From Streptomyces sannanensis (GTDB taxonomy: Bacteria; Actinomycetota; Actinomycetes; Streptomycetales; Streptomycetaceae): a stretch of 64,000 bases of DNA. The DNA lies in NCBI RefSeq assembly GCF_039536205.1, contig NZ_BAAAYL010000001.1, forward strand, positions 3,100,001 through 3,164,000, given 5' to 3'. Made by a program: the position numbers and the translations under genes. The notes under the pieces were generated by a model that was not told the origin of the DNA, searched no databases, and saw only the letters and a list, made by a program, of their open reading frames with translations. Below are positions 54,117-61,579 of this stretch, in pieces; position 1 is the first letter of the stretch; each line of letters starts with the position of its first letter.

Positions 54117-54715
54117 GTGACAGGTACCCCTTCCGTGGCTATCCAGGGTAACACGAGAACGGCTTCTCCTGAATGGCGTTTCCGCAGGTCAGGGCATATC
54201 TCGGGGCTTGACAACAGCAACACGAACGTGCTGCGGAGGTCTTCCGGAAGGGGGTATTCGCAGGTCGGAGCGGCTCTATGGGGGTCCTGAAACGCACACG
54301 TTACAGGCGCCGGACACCCTCCTACAGAGGACGAACGTCCCGATTTGCCTGGTTCCAAGCAGTGAACTTCGAGTACTCCGTTCGGGCCCCGGTCACCCGT
54401 ACGGATCCATCGTCCATTTTCCGCCAGACGCGCCGGAGCGACTCCTGGAATTCGATCACGGAGAGGTATCGGCGGGTATTCGGTAAGTAATGCGTGACCG
54501 TACGGAAAATGGATCACCCTGGATATGTGAACGACGTACGAAACCGGCCATCAGTGAGCCGTGCCGACGCGATGTGCACAGCCCGCGGACGCCCCCCCGG
54601 CCGGCCTCGCCGCGTACTGGGGCGGGTCGGGTGCGGGGCGTCCGGGGCGGATCGGTAACCTAAGGCCGCTGACACACCCTTAGTCCGTTCTTACGTCCAA
54701 GGAGTTGCCGCCGCC
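54117..54715. other. 600-bp gene-free stretch between carD and a lipoprotein gene
   Basis: No convincing gene is seen on either strand. G+C is clearly lower than in the neighbours between about 54160 and 54540 (for example around TTCGATCACGGAG and GGTAAGTAATGCGTG). It should hold the divergent promoters, and its length leaves room for a long leader or a small RNA. Confidence 0.5.
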
Positions 54716-55351
54716 GTGAGCCGCAGCCTTCGACGCGGCGCCCTCGCCGCCACTGTCCTCGCGTTCTCGCTCGTCACGCTCTCCGCCTGTGCCGCGGGCA
54801 ACGACGCCCAGACCCTCGGCGTCAAGCCGGACAACGCCGCCGTCAAGGTCGGCGACATCCAGGTCCAGAACGCGACGCTCATCACACAGCCGGAGCCCGG
54901 GGCCGCGGGCCCCGCCGTCGTCTCCGCGACCCTCTTCAACAACGGCACCGCGCAGCAGACCCTGGACACGATCACGCTGCCCGGCACCAGCGCCTCGGTG
55001 AAGCTCACCGCGGCCGGCGGCTCCGGCGCGATCACCGTGCCGGCCGGAGGCTCCGTCGTCCTCGGCGGCGAGGGCAACGCCTCCGCCGTGATCGAGAACG
55101 GCAGTGCGGCCGGCGCGAACGGCAGCGTGCAGAAGGTCGCCTTCACCTTCAGCAAGACCGGCGAGGTCGCGCTCAACGCGTTCGTCGTCCCGGCGACCAG
55201 CTACTTCACGAGCTTCGGCCCGACCCCGCAAGCGGGCGCCACCACCGCCACGCCGACGGCCACGGCCACCCCGGCGACCACGGCGACCCCGCCGGTCGAG
55301 GGCGCGGGCTCCGAGGCGTCCGACGACGTATCGCTGGACGAGGACCACTGA
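54716..55351 (+). CDS. Lipoprotein of unknown function (DUF461-like)
   Basis: The 211-residue precursor has a lipoprotein signal ending VTLSACAAGN, so Cys25 would be lipidated. The mature part is a single beta-sandwich-like domain (VKVGDIQVQNATLITQPEPG, VVSATLFNNGTAQQTLDTIT, LNAFVVPATSYFTSFGPTP) of the kind found in PCuAC/DUF461 copper-chaperone-like lipoproteins, but without the Met/His copper ligands. A Thr/Ala/Pro tail follows. AAGGAG precedes the GTG. It is convergent with phoP. Confidence 0.85.
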   Translation: MSRSLRRGALAATVLAFSLVTLSACAAGNDAQTLGVKPDNAAVKVGDIQVQNATLITQPEPGAAGPAVVSATLFNNGTAQQTLDTITLPGTSASVKLTAAGGSGAITVPAGGSVVLGGEGNASAVIENGSAAGANGSVQKVAFTFSKTGEVALNAFVVPATSYFTSFGPTPQAGATTATPTATATPATTATPPVEGAGSEASDDVSLDEDH

Positions 55352-55355
55352 CAGA

Positions 55356-55397
55356 AGCGGGAAGGCCCGCCAGGATCTCCTGGCGGGCCTTCCCGCT
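55356..55397 (+). terminator. Hairpin terminator of the lipoprotein gene
   Basis: A 20-bp stem opening AGCGGGAAGGCCCGCCAGGA begins 4 bp after the stop; the loop is minimal (TC). Confidence 0.8.
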
Positions 55398-55452
55398 GTG
55401 TACGTGACGGGCGTACGCCCCTCCTTCACGGCTCCCCAGGGGCCGTTGACGG

Positions 55453-55517
55453 GCCTACAGCTCGAACGTGCAGCCCAGACCGCGCACCGTCACCAGATGC
55501 CGCGACGCGCCCGGGTC
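55453..55517 (-). repeat. Truncated second copy of the phoP 3' end
   Basis: These 65 bp match 55623-55687 without gaps and with five or six differences. The copy would encode SRHLVTVRGLGCTFEL plus a stop, against PRHLVTVRGLGYKFEP in phoP. It lies 105 bp beyond the true phoP end and has no start. Confidence 0.9.
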
Positions 55518-55624
55518 TCGAACCCCACCCCGCACGCGCCCCTCGCACCGCTCGGCCCCGGCGGGCCTCCCGGGCTTCGGAGCGCTGCGGCGGCCTCCGG
55601 CCGCCGGCGCGGGCCGATGCCGGC

Positions 55625-56305
55625 CTACGGCTCGAACTTGTAACCCAGACCGCGCACCGTCACCAGATGCCGCGGCGCGCCCGGGTCGGGCTCGATCTTC
55701 GCCCGGAGGCGCTTGACGTGGACGTCGAGGGTCTTGGTGTCGCCGACGTAGTCCGCGCCCCACACCCGGTCGATCAGCTGCATACGGGTCAGCACCCGGC
55801 CCGCGTTGCGGAGCAGCATCTCCAGCAGGTCGAACTCCTTCAGCGGGAGGTCCACCTTCGCGCCCGCCACCGTGACGACGTGGCGGTCCACGTCCATGCG
55901 GACCGGGCCGGCCTCCAGGGCGGCCGGGGTGATCTCCTCCGGCTCACCTCGGCGCCGCAGCACCGCGCGGATGCGCGCGACCAGCTCGCGTGACGAGAAC
56001 GGCTTGGTGACGTAGTCGTCGGCGCCTATCTCCAGGCCGACCACCTTGTCGATCTCGCTGTCCTTGGCAGTCACCATGATCACGGGAACGTTGGAGCGGC
56101 TGCGCAGCTGCCGGCAGACCTCCGTGCCGGGCAGGCCCGGCAGCATCAGGTCGAGCAGTACGAGGTCGGCGCCGTTGCGCTCGAACTCGTCCAGTCCGTC
56201 GGGTCCGGTGGCCGCGATCGCGACCTCGAAGCCCTCCTTGCGAAGCATGTAGGAAAGGGCGTCGCTGAAGGATTCCTCATCCTCGACGACAAGCACTCGG
56301 GTCAC
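55625..56305 (-). CDS. phoP: Response regulator PhoP of the phosphate-starvation system
   Basis: PhoP controls the Pho regulon in actinobacteria. The 226-residue OmpR-type regulator has a receiver domain (VLVVEDEESFSDAL with the acidic pair, phospho-Asp in LVLLDLMLPGLPG near residue 52, Thr in VTAKDS, Lys in TKPFSSREL) and a winged-helix DNA-binding domain (EFDLLEMLLRNAGRVLTRMQ, LDVHVKRLRAKIE, TVRGLGYKFEP). Its start overlaps the phoR stop by 4 bp (ATGA). Locus position next to phoU and the PHO box at 57644 support the name. Confidence 0.95.
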   Translation of the reverse strand: MTRVLVVEDEESFSDALSYMLRKEGFEVAIAATGPDGLDEFERNGADLVLLDLMLPGLPGTEVCRQLRSRSNVPVIMVTAKDSEIDKVVGLEIGADDYVTKPFSSRELVARIRAVLRRRGEPEEITPAALEAGPVRMDVDRHVVTVAGAKVDLPLKEFDLLEMLLRNAGRVLTRMQLIDRVWGADYVGDTKTLDVHVKRLRAKIEPDPGAPRHLVTVRGLGYKFEP

Positions 56306-57570
56306 GGAAGGACCTCCGGGGCAGGGATCGGCGTGTCTGTGAAGGTCTCGTAGGAACGGTCGTCGTCACCGTCGAGGTGATCGACGGGTCCGTCCGCGGG
56401 CGTGGTCCTGCGGTCCCGCTTTTCGGCGGACTCGGGCAGCCGCAGGGTGAAGGTGGAGCCCTGGCCTTCGGAGCTCCACACCGTGACCTCCCCGCCGTGC
56501 GAGGCGGCCACATGCTTGACGATGGCGAGGCCGAGGCCGGTTCCGCCGGTGGCGCGGGAGCGGGCGGGGTCGACGCGGTAGAAGCGTTCGAAGATCCGCT
56601 CGCGGTCCTTCTCGGGGATGCCTATGCCCTGGTCGGTCACGGCGATCTCGATCAGGTCCCCGCCGGGGGCGGCGACGCGGCGGCCGGCGATGCCGACGCG
56701 GGTACGGGCCGGGCTGTAGTTGACGGCGTTCTCGACGAGGTTGCCGAGGGCGGCGGCGAGCTGGCCACGGTTGCCCCAGACATACAGGGCGGCGGTGCCC
56801 CCGACGGCCATGGTGATCTGTTTGGAGGTCGCGGTGTGCCGGCAGCGGTCGATGGCCTCGGCGACGAGTTCGTCGACGCGGACCGGCTCGGCGTCCTCCA
56901 TCTGGTCGTCGTTCTGGACCCGGGAGAGGTCGATGAGCTCCTGGACCAGGCTGGTCAGCCGGGTCGCCTCGATCTGCATCCGGCCCGCGAAGCGTTCGAC
57001 CGCCTCGGGGTCGTCGGAGGCGTCCATGACGGCCTCCGAGAGCAGGGAGAGCGCACCGACCGGGGTCTTCAGTTCATGACTGACGTTCGCTACGAAGTCG
57101 CGCCGGACCGCTTCGATGCGGCGGGCCTCGGTGAGGTCCTCGACCAGCAGCAGCACCAGCCGGGAGCCGAGCGGGGCGACCCGGGCGGAGACCGCGAGTG
57201 CCTCGCCCCGGCCCGTACCGCGCCGCGGCAGGTCCAGCTCGACCTGGCGTATCTCACCGTCGCGACGGGTGTCGCGGGCCATGTGCAGCATCGGCTCGAC
57301 GGCCAGCTTCCCGCCGCGGACCAGGCCCAGGGCGTACGCCGCGGAGCTGGCCTTGACCACACTGTCGCTCTCGTCGAGAACCACGGCCGAGGAGCGCAGC
57401 ACCGACAGCACGGTGTCGACGCCGGGCGGAAGCACGGCGTCGGTGTGCAGCGAGGTGCGCGTGGGGCGCGCCTGTTCGCGCTCGCTCCAGCGGAACGCCA
57501 GCATCGCGATCACCCCGGTGCACACCCCGGAGATCGCTGCTGCTGCGGCAACGGCCGCGTTCACGTCCAT
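56302..57570 (-). CDS. phoR: Phosphate-sensor histidine kinase PhoR
   Basis: PhoR is the membrane sensor kinase for PhoP. The 422-residue protein has one N-terminal hydrophobic segment (about 4-25), a PAS-like region (60-155), HisKA with the phospho-His in FVANVSHELKTPVGALSLLS (about 161-180), and HATPase_c with the N box LGNLVENAVNYS, G1 DQGIGIPEKD, F box IFERFYRVD and G2 ATGGTGLGLAIVK. It is translationally coupled to phoP (ATGA). It is divergent from phoU across 190 bp that carry a PHO box. Confidence 0.95.
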   Translation of the reverse strand: MDVNAAVAAAAAISGVCTGVIAMLAFRWSEREQARPTRTSLHTDAVLPPGVDTVLSVLRSSAVVLDESDSVVKASSAAYALGLVRGGKLAVEPMLHMARDTRRDGEIRQVELDLPRRGTGRGEALAVSARVAPLGSRLVLLLVEDLTEARRIEAVRRDFVANVSHELKTPVGALSLLSEAVMDASDDPEAVERFAGRMQIEATRLTSLVQELIDLSRVQNDDQMEDAEPVRVDELVAEAIDRCRHTATSKQITMAVGGTAALYVWGNRGQLAAALGNLVENAVNYSPARTRVGIAGRRVAAPGGDLIEIAVTDQGIGIPEKDRERIFERFYRVDPARSRATGGTGLGLAIVKHVAASHGGEVTVWSSEGQGSTFTLRLPESAEKRDRRTTPADGPVDHLDGDDDRSYETFTDTPIPAPEVLP

Positions 57571-57643
57571 GCATCCAGGTTATGCATGGCCTCGGACACT
57601 CCCCCACCAATGGACGCTGCTCCGCGAACAGTCGTCGCCCAGA

Positions 57644-57676
57644 GTTCACCGAGGTGACGGGGGCGGTTCATTTGGG
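57644..57676. promoter_or_regulatory. PHO box between phoR and phoU
   Basis: Three 11-bp units lie head to tail: GTTCACCGAGG, TGACGGGGGCG and GTTCATTTGGG. The outer two fit the GTTCACC-type PhoP repeat. It lies between the divergent phoRP and phoU genes, where autoregulation by PhoP is known in streptomycetes. Confidence 0.8.
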
Positions 57677-57760
57677 AAAGCGGAATCCGACGCGTACGCC
57701 CCGGAACGTGGGAGCGTGGGGGATCCGAGATGCCCCGGCAGTTACAGAGAGGGACTACCG

Positions 57761-58438
57761 ATGCGTGACGCGTACCACGAGGAACTGGACTCCATAGGCG
57801 AAGGCCTGGTCGAGATGGCCCGGCTCGTCGGGTCGGCGATCGGGCGCGCCACCACGGCCATGCTCGACGCGGATCTGAAGCTCGCCGAGACCGTGATCGC
57901 CGCCGACCAGAAGGTCGACGATCTGCAGCACGACCTCGAGGCCCGGGCGATAGCCCTGCTGGCCCGCCAGCAGCCGGTCGCCACCGATCTGCGGATCGTG
58001 GTCACCTCGCTGCGGATGAGCGCCGACCTGGAGCGCTCCGGCGACCTCGCCCAGCACGTGGCCAAGCTGGCCCGCCTCCGCTTCCCGAACTCCGCGGTGC
58101 CCCGCGATCTGCACGCCACCATCCTGGAGATGGGCCAGCTGGCACAGCGCCTGATGGCCAAGGCCGCCGAGGTCATCATCACCAAGGACGTCGACCTGGC
58201 GCTCCAGCTGGAGACCGACGACGACGAGATGGACCTGCTGCACCGCACGCTGTTCCAGCACCTGATCGACGACCGCTGGAAGCACGGCATCGAGACGGCC
58301 GTCGACGTGACGCTGCTGGGCCGCTACTACGAGCGTTTCGCCGACCACGCGGTCTCCGTGGCGAAGCGCGTCGTCTACCTGGTGACCGGCGAGCACGCGG
58401 ACGAGCTCCAGGCTCCGGTGAACCCCGACGAGGCATAA
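57761..58438 (+). CDS. phoU: PhoU phosphate-signalling protein
   Basis: PhoU links the phosphate transporter to PhoR and dampens the Pho response. The 225-residue protein has two three-helix PhoU repeats: the first spans about 15-100 with VIAADQKVDDLQHDLEARAI, the second about 115-205 with LETDDDEMDLLHRTLFQHLI and the RYYERFADHAVSVAKRVVYL stretch holding the E(R)xxDHxxxIAE-type metal motif. It is divergent from phoRP. AGAGAGGGA lies upstream of the ATG. A partial copy of its 3' end lies just past the terminator. Confidence 0.95.
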   Translation: MRDAYHEELDSIGEGLVEMARLVGSAIGRATTAMLDADLKLAETVIAADQKVDDLQHDLEARAIALLARQQPVATDLRIVVTSLRMSADLERSGDLAQHVAKLARLRFPNSAVPRDLHATILEMGQLAQRLMAKAAEVIITKDVDLALQLETDDDEMDLLHRTLFQHLIDDRWKHGIETAVDVTLLGRYYERFADHAVSVAKRVVYLVTGEHADELQAPVNPDEA

Positions 58439-58496
58439 GGCGCGCGCCGAGCCGCACCCGGCTCGTCGGACGGAGACCGGCGCAGCACCCCGACGC

Positions 58497-58523
58497 CTGT
58501 GAGGCGCCCCCGGCGCCTCACAG
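58497..58523 (+). terminator. Hairpin terminator of phoU
   Basis: CTGTGAGGCGC pairs perfectly with GCGCCTCACAG around a 5-nt loop, 58 bp after the phoU stop and before the duplicated tail. Confidence 0.8.
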
Positions 58524-58550
58524 CGCAAGGGGCGCGTCAAGAGGCCCCCG

Positions 58551-58635
58551 CGCGGTCCCGGTGGCCAAGCGCGTCCTGGTGACCGGCGAGCACGCGGACG
58601 AGCTCCCGACTCCGGTGAATCCCGACGAATCGTGA
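58551..58635 (+). repeat. Truncated second copy of the phoU 3' end
   Basis: These 85 bp match 58348-58438 with one 6-bp deletion and about a dozen base differences. The copy reads VAKRVLVTGEHADELPTPVN PDES plus a stop, against VAKRVVYLVTGEHADELQAP VNPDEA in phoU. It has no start codon of its own. Confidence 0.9.
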
Positions 58636-58711
58636 GCCGATGCGCCGTTGACGCGCCCGCTGAACCGGGCATGCAATGGGCAGAGGTCCGTCTGCCCATG
58701 AGGAGGCCCCC

Positions 58712-58861
58712 ATGGCCGATTCCCCCATCGTCGACCCTCAGCAGGAAACTCCCGTCGAAGTGACCCGGCTGCCCGTCCTCGGCGCCTGCGGCTGCGGCTC
58801 GGGCTGCGGCTGCGGCTGTCAGTCCGGCGCACCGTGCCAGTGCGGCGGCTGCTGCGGCTAG
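58712..58861 (+). CDS. Small cysteine-rich protein, metallothionein-like
   Basis: The 49-residue protein starts at ATG 58712, 6 nt after GAGGAGG. The first half is ordinary and acidic; the last 24 residues contain nine Cys (ACGCGSGCGCGCQSGAPCQC then GGCCG), mostly in Cys-X-Cys spacing. That density suits a metal-thiolate cluster, so it may buffer copper or zinc. It does not match the classical BmtA or MymT layout that I know. It lies between phoU and a gene-free terminator, 1.8 kb from the arsenic genes. Confidence 0.7.
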   Translation: MADSPIVDPQQETPVEVTRLPVLGACGCGSGCGCGCQSGAPCQCGGCCG

Positions 58862-58918
58862 CGGCAGCGCACCCGCGCCGAAGCTGCTGCGGCCGGCGTG
58901 AGTGCCGTGCACACGTGA

Positions 58919-58953
58919 GGGCCCCGTCCGGAACCGATTGCCGGACGGGGCCC
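58919..58953. terminator. Bidirectional hairpin terminator
   Basis: GGGCCCCGTCCGG pairs perfectly with CCGGACGGGGCCC around a 9-nt loop, between the Cys-rich gene and the convergent acetyltransferase. Confidence 0.85.
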
Positions 58954-58971
58954 TGCCACGGCGTATGCCGG

Positions 58972-59446
58972 TCAGCCGTCCCGGCCGAGATCGAGCACGC
59001 CGACGGTCTGTCCGCCGCTGGTCTCACCGGTCGGCCGGAAGCCGAGCTTCAGATAGAACTCCCCGGGACCGTCCTCCCCCGGCTCCCAGCTCGTGTACAG
59101 CTGCTGCTTGCCGCGCCGGCGCAGCTCATCGGCCACCGTCTCCACCGCGAACCGCCCGTACCCGCGTCCCTGCCGCTCCGCGTCTATGTTCAGCCGCCAC
59201 AGACCGCTGCGCCGGTCCTCCGGGTCCTTCTCCGGGTTCCACCGGATGTCCAGGAAGGCCATCAGGAATCCGACGAGGTCCTCCCCCGTCGAAGATCAGC
59301 CGCGGCCAGGCGGTATCGCCCCATGCGTACGCCTCGGCGAGCGAGCGCGCGACCGCCGCGACATTCCTCTCCTGGTCCGGCCGTACCCGCAGCGCGAGCG
59401 CGGCCTCCACGTTGGCGGGCGTGATCTTCTCGATGCGTATGGTCAT
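58972..59446 (-). pseudogene. GNAT-family acetyltransferase with one frameshift
   Basis: The N-terminal part begins at ATG 59446 (MTIRIEKITPANVEAALALR, then WPRLIFDG). At a run of five C (59283-59287) the frame changes, and the rest continues as DLVGFLMAFLDIRWNPEKDP, then the acetyl-CoA loop ERQGRGYGRFAVETVADELR and FYLKLGFRPTGE to the stop at 58972. Removing one base of the run restores a 157-residue GNAT protein of the diamine/spermidine N-acetyltransferase type. A homopolymer sequencing error is as likely as real decay. Confidence 0.75.
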
Positions 59447-59656
59447 CCACGCACCGTATGCATGCGCGAGCCCTCGGCCCACCGAATATCGCCCTCGTCC
59501 GGCCCGGGCTCCGTCAAAGTGAGGATCAGCCACGAGGCTCGTCATGGCACCCGACTCAACTGATCAGTGTCGCCTCTTGTGTGGAGCCCCAGGACACACC
59601 GCCTTGGGGCTCCGCAAGAGGCACCTGCCGCAGACCCAACAGGCGATCTCAGCTTC

Positions 59657-59845
59657 TCACCGCTTTTGAACTCTGTACCGCTTGAGAAGAGCGGTGATCT
59701 TCCCGTAGTCGGCACCGCCGTTCAGCTCGGTGATCAGATCATCAGGGCAGAGCTCATACAGGTCGCCCCACCAGCGACGCCCCCTGTTGTCCCAGATGCG
59801 GTAGCCGCCCGGCACACCCTTGGCCACGTATCGCCGTCTGCTCAC
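59657..59845 (-). CDS. Small hypothetical protein (62 aa)
   Basis: The start is taken as GTG 59845, 8 nt after CGGAGC; a GTG at 59869 would add eight residues. The product is basic and aromatic (GYRIWDNRGRRWWGDLYELC, PDDLITELNGGADYGKITAL), a pattern I have seen in small streptomycete proteins of unknown role. It has no TM helix or catalytic motif. Confidence 0.55.
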   Translation of the reverse strand: MSRRRYVAKGVPGGYRIWDNRGRRWWGDLYELCPDDLITELNGGADYGKITALLKRYRVQKR

Positions 59846-60068
59846 GGTGCGCTCCGATGCACGCTGCACCTGTCCAAGTGCTTCCCCGATCGTCAGAAAG
59901 CGGTTCGTTGATCATTGACTCACCCGCGTCGAGGCCGACATGGCTCACGGTCAGTACAGCGAGGCTCCCAGGCACAAGCAAGCCCACGGCGTGCGCCGGG
60001 AGCAGCAGCAGGGAGTTCGTCCCCTGGTCGGCCGGGGCAGCCGGCAGGGCCTGGAGGGGGATGTCCGA

Positions 60069-60584
60069 GTGAAGCGGCGGATTGTGTTTGCGCTGGGAGC
60101 AGGTGCAGTGCTCGGCGGCGCGGGCTTGTGGGCAGCAGCCGACGAGAGCCGCCGGGAGAGCCGCACCGACAAGGAAGCCGTGGAGAAATACTTCCCCGCC
60201 CTGGGCCCGCTGGTGGAGGCGCACTGGGCGACGAGTCGTGACGGCGAGGCCGATGGGCGCTCCCTGCCCTCACCTGACTTCGTCATCACGGCCGTCCTTC
60301 GGCTGCAGCCGGGCAGGGTAGCCGCGTTGACAGCGAACGGGGGCTTCGTCGCGGCTGATACGGGTGTCGTCTACCTTTCCTGGTTCGAGAAGGGGTTGTC
60401 CGATTTCCTGCCGGCAGGTGCGCGGTGGGTGCACAGCGACGCCTTCGACGAGGAGGTACTGAGCAAGTTCGACAACGGACAGTGCTACCTGGACGGGGCG
60501 ACCGACATGGCCTTCGTCCGGGCGATCAACCCGGTGGACCCGGGTGCGCCCACTGCCACGCCTGCTGCTGTTTCGTCGTCCTGA
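60069..60584 (+). CDS. Membrane-anchored or secreted hypothetical protein
   Basis: The 171-residue product starts at GTG 60069 behind GGAGGGGG. An N-terminal Lys/Arg pair and hydrophobic segment (IVFALGAGAVLGGAGLWAAA) form a signal or anchor. The outside part (EKYFPALGPLVEAHWATSRD, FVITAVLRLQPGRVAALTAN, FDNGQCYLDGATDMAFVRAI) is a small mixed domain, of a type common in streptomycetes. Function unknown. It lies just outside the left repeat of the arsenic island. Confidence 0.75.
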   Translation: MKRRIVFALGAGAVLGGAGLWAAADESRRESRTDKEAVEKYFPALGPLVEAHWATSRDGEADGRSLPSPDFVITAVLRLQPGRVAALTANGGFVAADTGVVYLSWFEKGLSDFLPAGARWVHSDAFDEEVLSKFDNGQCYLDGATDMAFVRAINPVDPGAPTATPAAVSSS

Positions 60585-60597
60585 GACGCTGTGGACC

Positions 60598-60673
60598 AAG
60601 CCCCCTGCCGGCGAAGCAACCGCGGGCAGGGGGCTCAGTCGTGCGGGCTTACTTCTTCTTGCCCTGGGTCTTG
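60598..60673 (+). repeat. Left 76-bp direct repeat of the arsenic island, att-like
   Basis: It aligns without gaps to 63833-63908 with about 64 of 76 identities, including 19 identical bases (TTACTTCTTCTTGCCCTGG). It contains a hairpin terminator (AGCCCCCTGCC with GGCAGGGGGCT) and the last codons of the ArsI-like gene. Confidence 0.85.
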
Positions 60674-61119
60674 CCGGGAATCTCCTCGGCGGCCTGGCTG
60701 GTGCAGCAGCCGTCGCCTATCGCGGCGGGGTCGGCGCTCTTGCCGAGGGTGTCGGCGTCGGCCTTGACCACGTAGACCTCCCATGGTTCCTTGCCGGGGC
60801 CGTGCACCCACACCTTGTCCTGGAGGGTGTAGCAGCAGGAGGTGTCGTTCTCCTCGAAGGTGGCGAGGCCGACGTCCTTGAGCCGGGTGGTGGCGGCGCT
60901 GACCTGGTCGGTGGATTCGACCTCGACGCCAAGGTGGTCGAGCCGGGTCGCCTCGCCGGGCCCGCCCTCGATCAGGACGAGCTTGAGCGGGGGCTCGGTG
61001 ATGGCGAAGTTGGCGTATCCCTCGCGCCGCTTGGCGGGTTCGGTGCCGAACAGCTTCGAGTAGAAGGTGATCGACGCTTCGAGGTCGCTGACGCGCAGGG
61101 CGAGCTGAGCGCGGGACAT
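60649..61119 (-). CDS. arsI: ArsI/CadI-type vicinal-oxygen-chelate dioxygenase
   Basis: ArsI is a non-heme-iron dioxygenase that breaks the carbon-arsenic bond of trivalent organoarsenicals; CadI is the same family. The 156-residue protein has the VOC fold (LALRVSDLEASITFYSKLFG), the second metal ligand in RLDHLGVEVE, the vicinal Cys pair in ENDTSCCYTLQDKVW that binds arsenic in characterised ArsI, and the third ligand Glu in PWEVYVVKAD. The C-terminal GKTQGKKK falls in the att-like repeat and copies the gpm end. It is divergent from arsR across a shared operator. Confidence 0.85.
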   Translation of the reverse strand: MSRAQLALRVSDLEASITFYSKLFGTEPAKRREGYANFAITEPPLKLVLIEGGPGEATRLDHLGVEVESTDQVSAATTRLKDVGLATFEENDTSCCYTLQDKVWVHGPGKEPWEVYVVKADADTLGKSADPAAIGDGCCTSQAAEEIPGKTQGKKK

Positions 61120-61142
61120 GACAGGGCTCCCATCGGCTTGCA

Positions 61143-61189
61143 TTGACGTCTGTCGATGCAAGCTTGTGACTTGTATCGAAGGATGTCAA
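61143..61189. promoter_or_regulatory. Probable ArsR operator between arsI and arsR
   Basis: TTGACGTCTGTCGATGCAA (61143-61161) is the imperfect inverse of TTGTATCGAAGGATGTCAA (61171-61189), with 9 bp between. The dyad lies in the divergent promoter, as expected for ArsR-family sites. Confidence 0.75.
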
Positions 61190-61198
61190 CATAGACGC

Positions 61199-61579
61199 AT
61201 GTCGAAGCAAGAGCTTGTGGTTCTCGGGCAGAGCGACGAGAACGGTGCGTGCTGCCCCGGCCTGGTGGCCGCGCCGCTGGACGATGACCAGGCGGCCGAG
61301 CTGGCGAAGCTGTTCAAGGCGCTGGGTGACCCGGTACGCCTGCGGCTGCTGTCGATGATCGCGTCGCGGGCGGGCGGTGAGGTCTGCGTCTGTGACCTGA
61401 CTCCGGCCTTCGACCTCTCCCAGCCGACCATCTCGCACCACCTCAAGCTGCTGCGGCAGGCCGGTTTGATCGACTGCGAGCGACGGGGCACCTGGGTCTA
61501 CTACTGGGCACTGCCCGCCACCCTCGACCGGCTCGCCGCCTTCCTGAAGACCTCGCAGGCCGCCGAGGCGACCGCGTGA
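61199..61579 (+). CDS. arsR: ArsR-family metalloregulator
   Basis: The 126-residue repressor would release DNA on binding arsenite or a related ion. It has the winged helix (LFKALGDPVRLRLLSMIASR, FDLSQPTISHHLKLLRQAGL) and a CxC sensor pair in GEVCVCDLTP, as in E. coli ArsR. A second Cys pair sits at the N-terminus (GACCPGLV). It starts at ATG 61199. Its stop overlaps the aquaporin start by 4 bp (GTGA). Confidence 0.93.
   Translation: MSKQELVVLGQSDENGACCPGLVAAPLDDDQAAELAKLFKALGDPVRLRLLSMIASRAGGEVCVCDLTPAFDLSQPTISHHLKLLRQAGLIDCERRGTWVYYWALPATLDRLAAFLKTSQAAEATA

Noticed and set aside
54113..54517. A 134-codon minus-strand frame upstream of carD
   Set aside because: Poor third-position bias, no recognisable fold and it covers the expected carD promoter. 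Probably chance.
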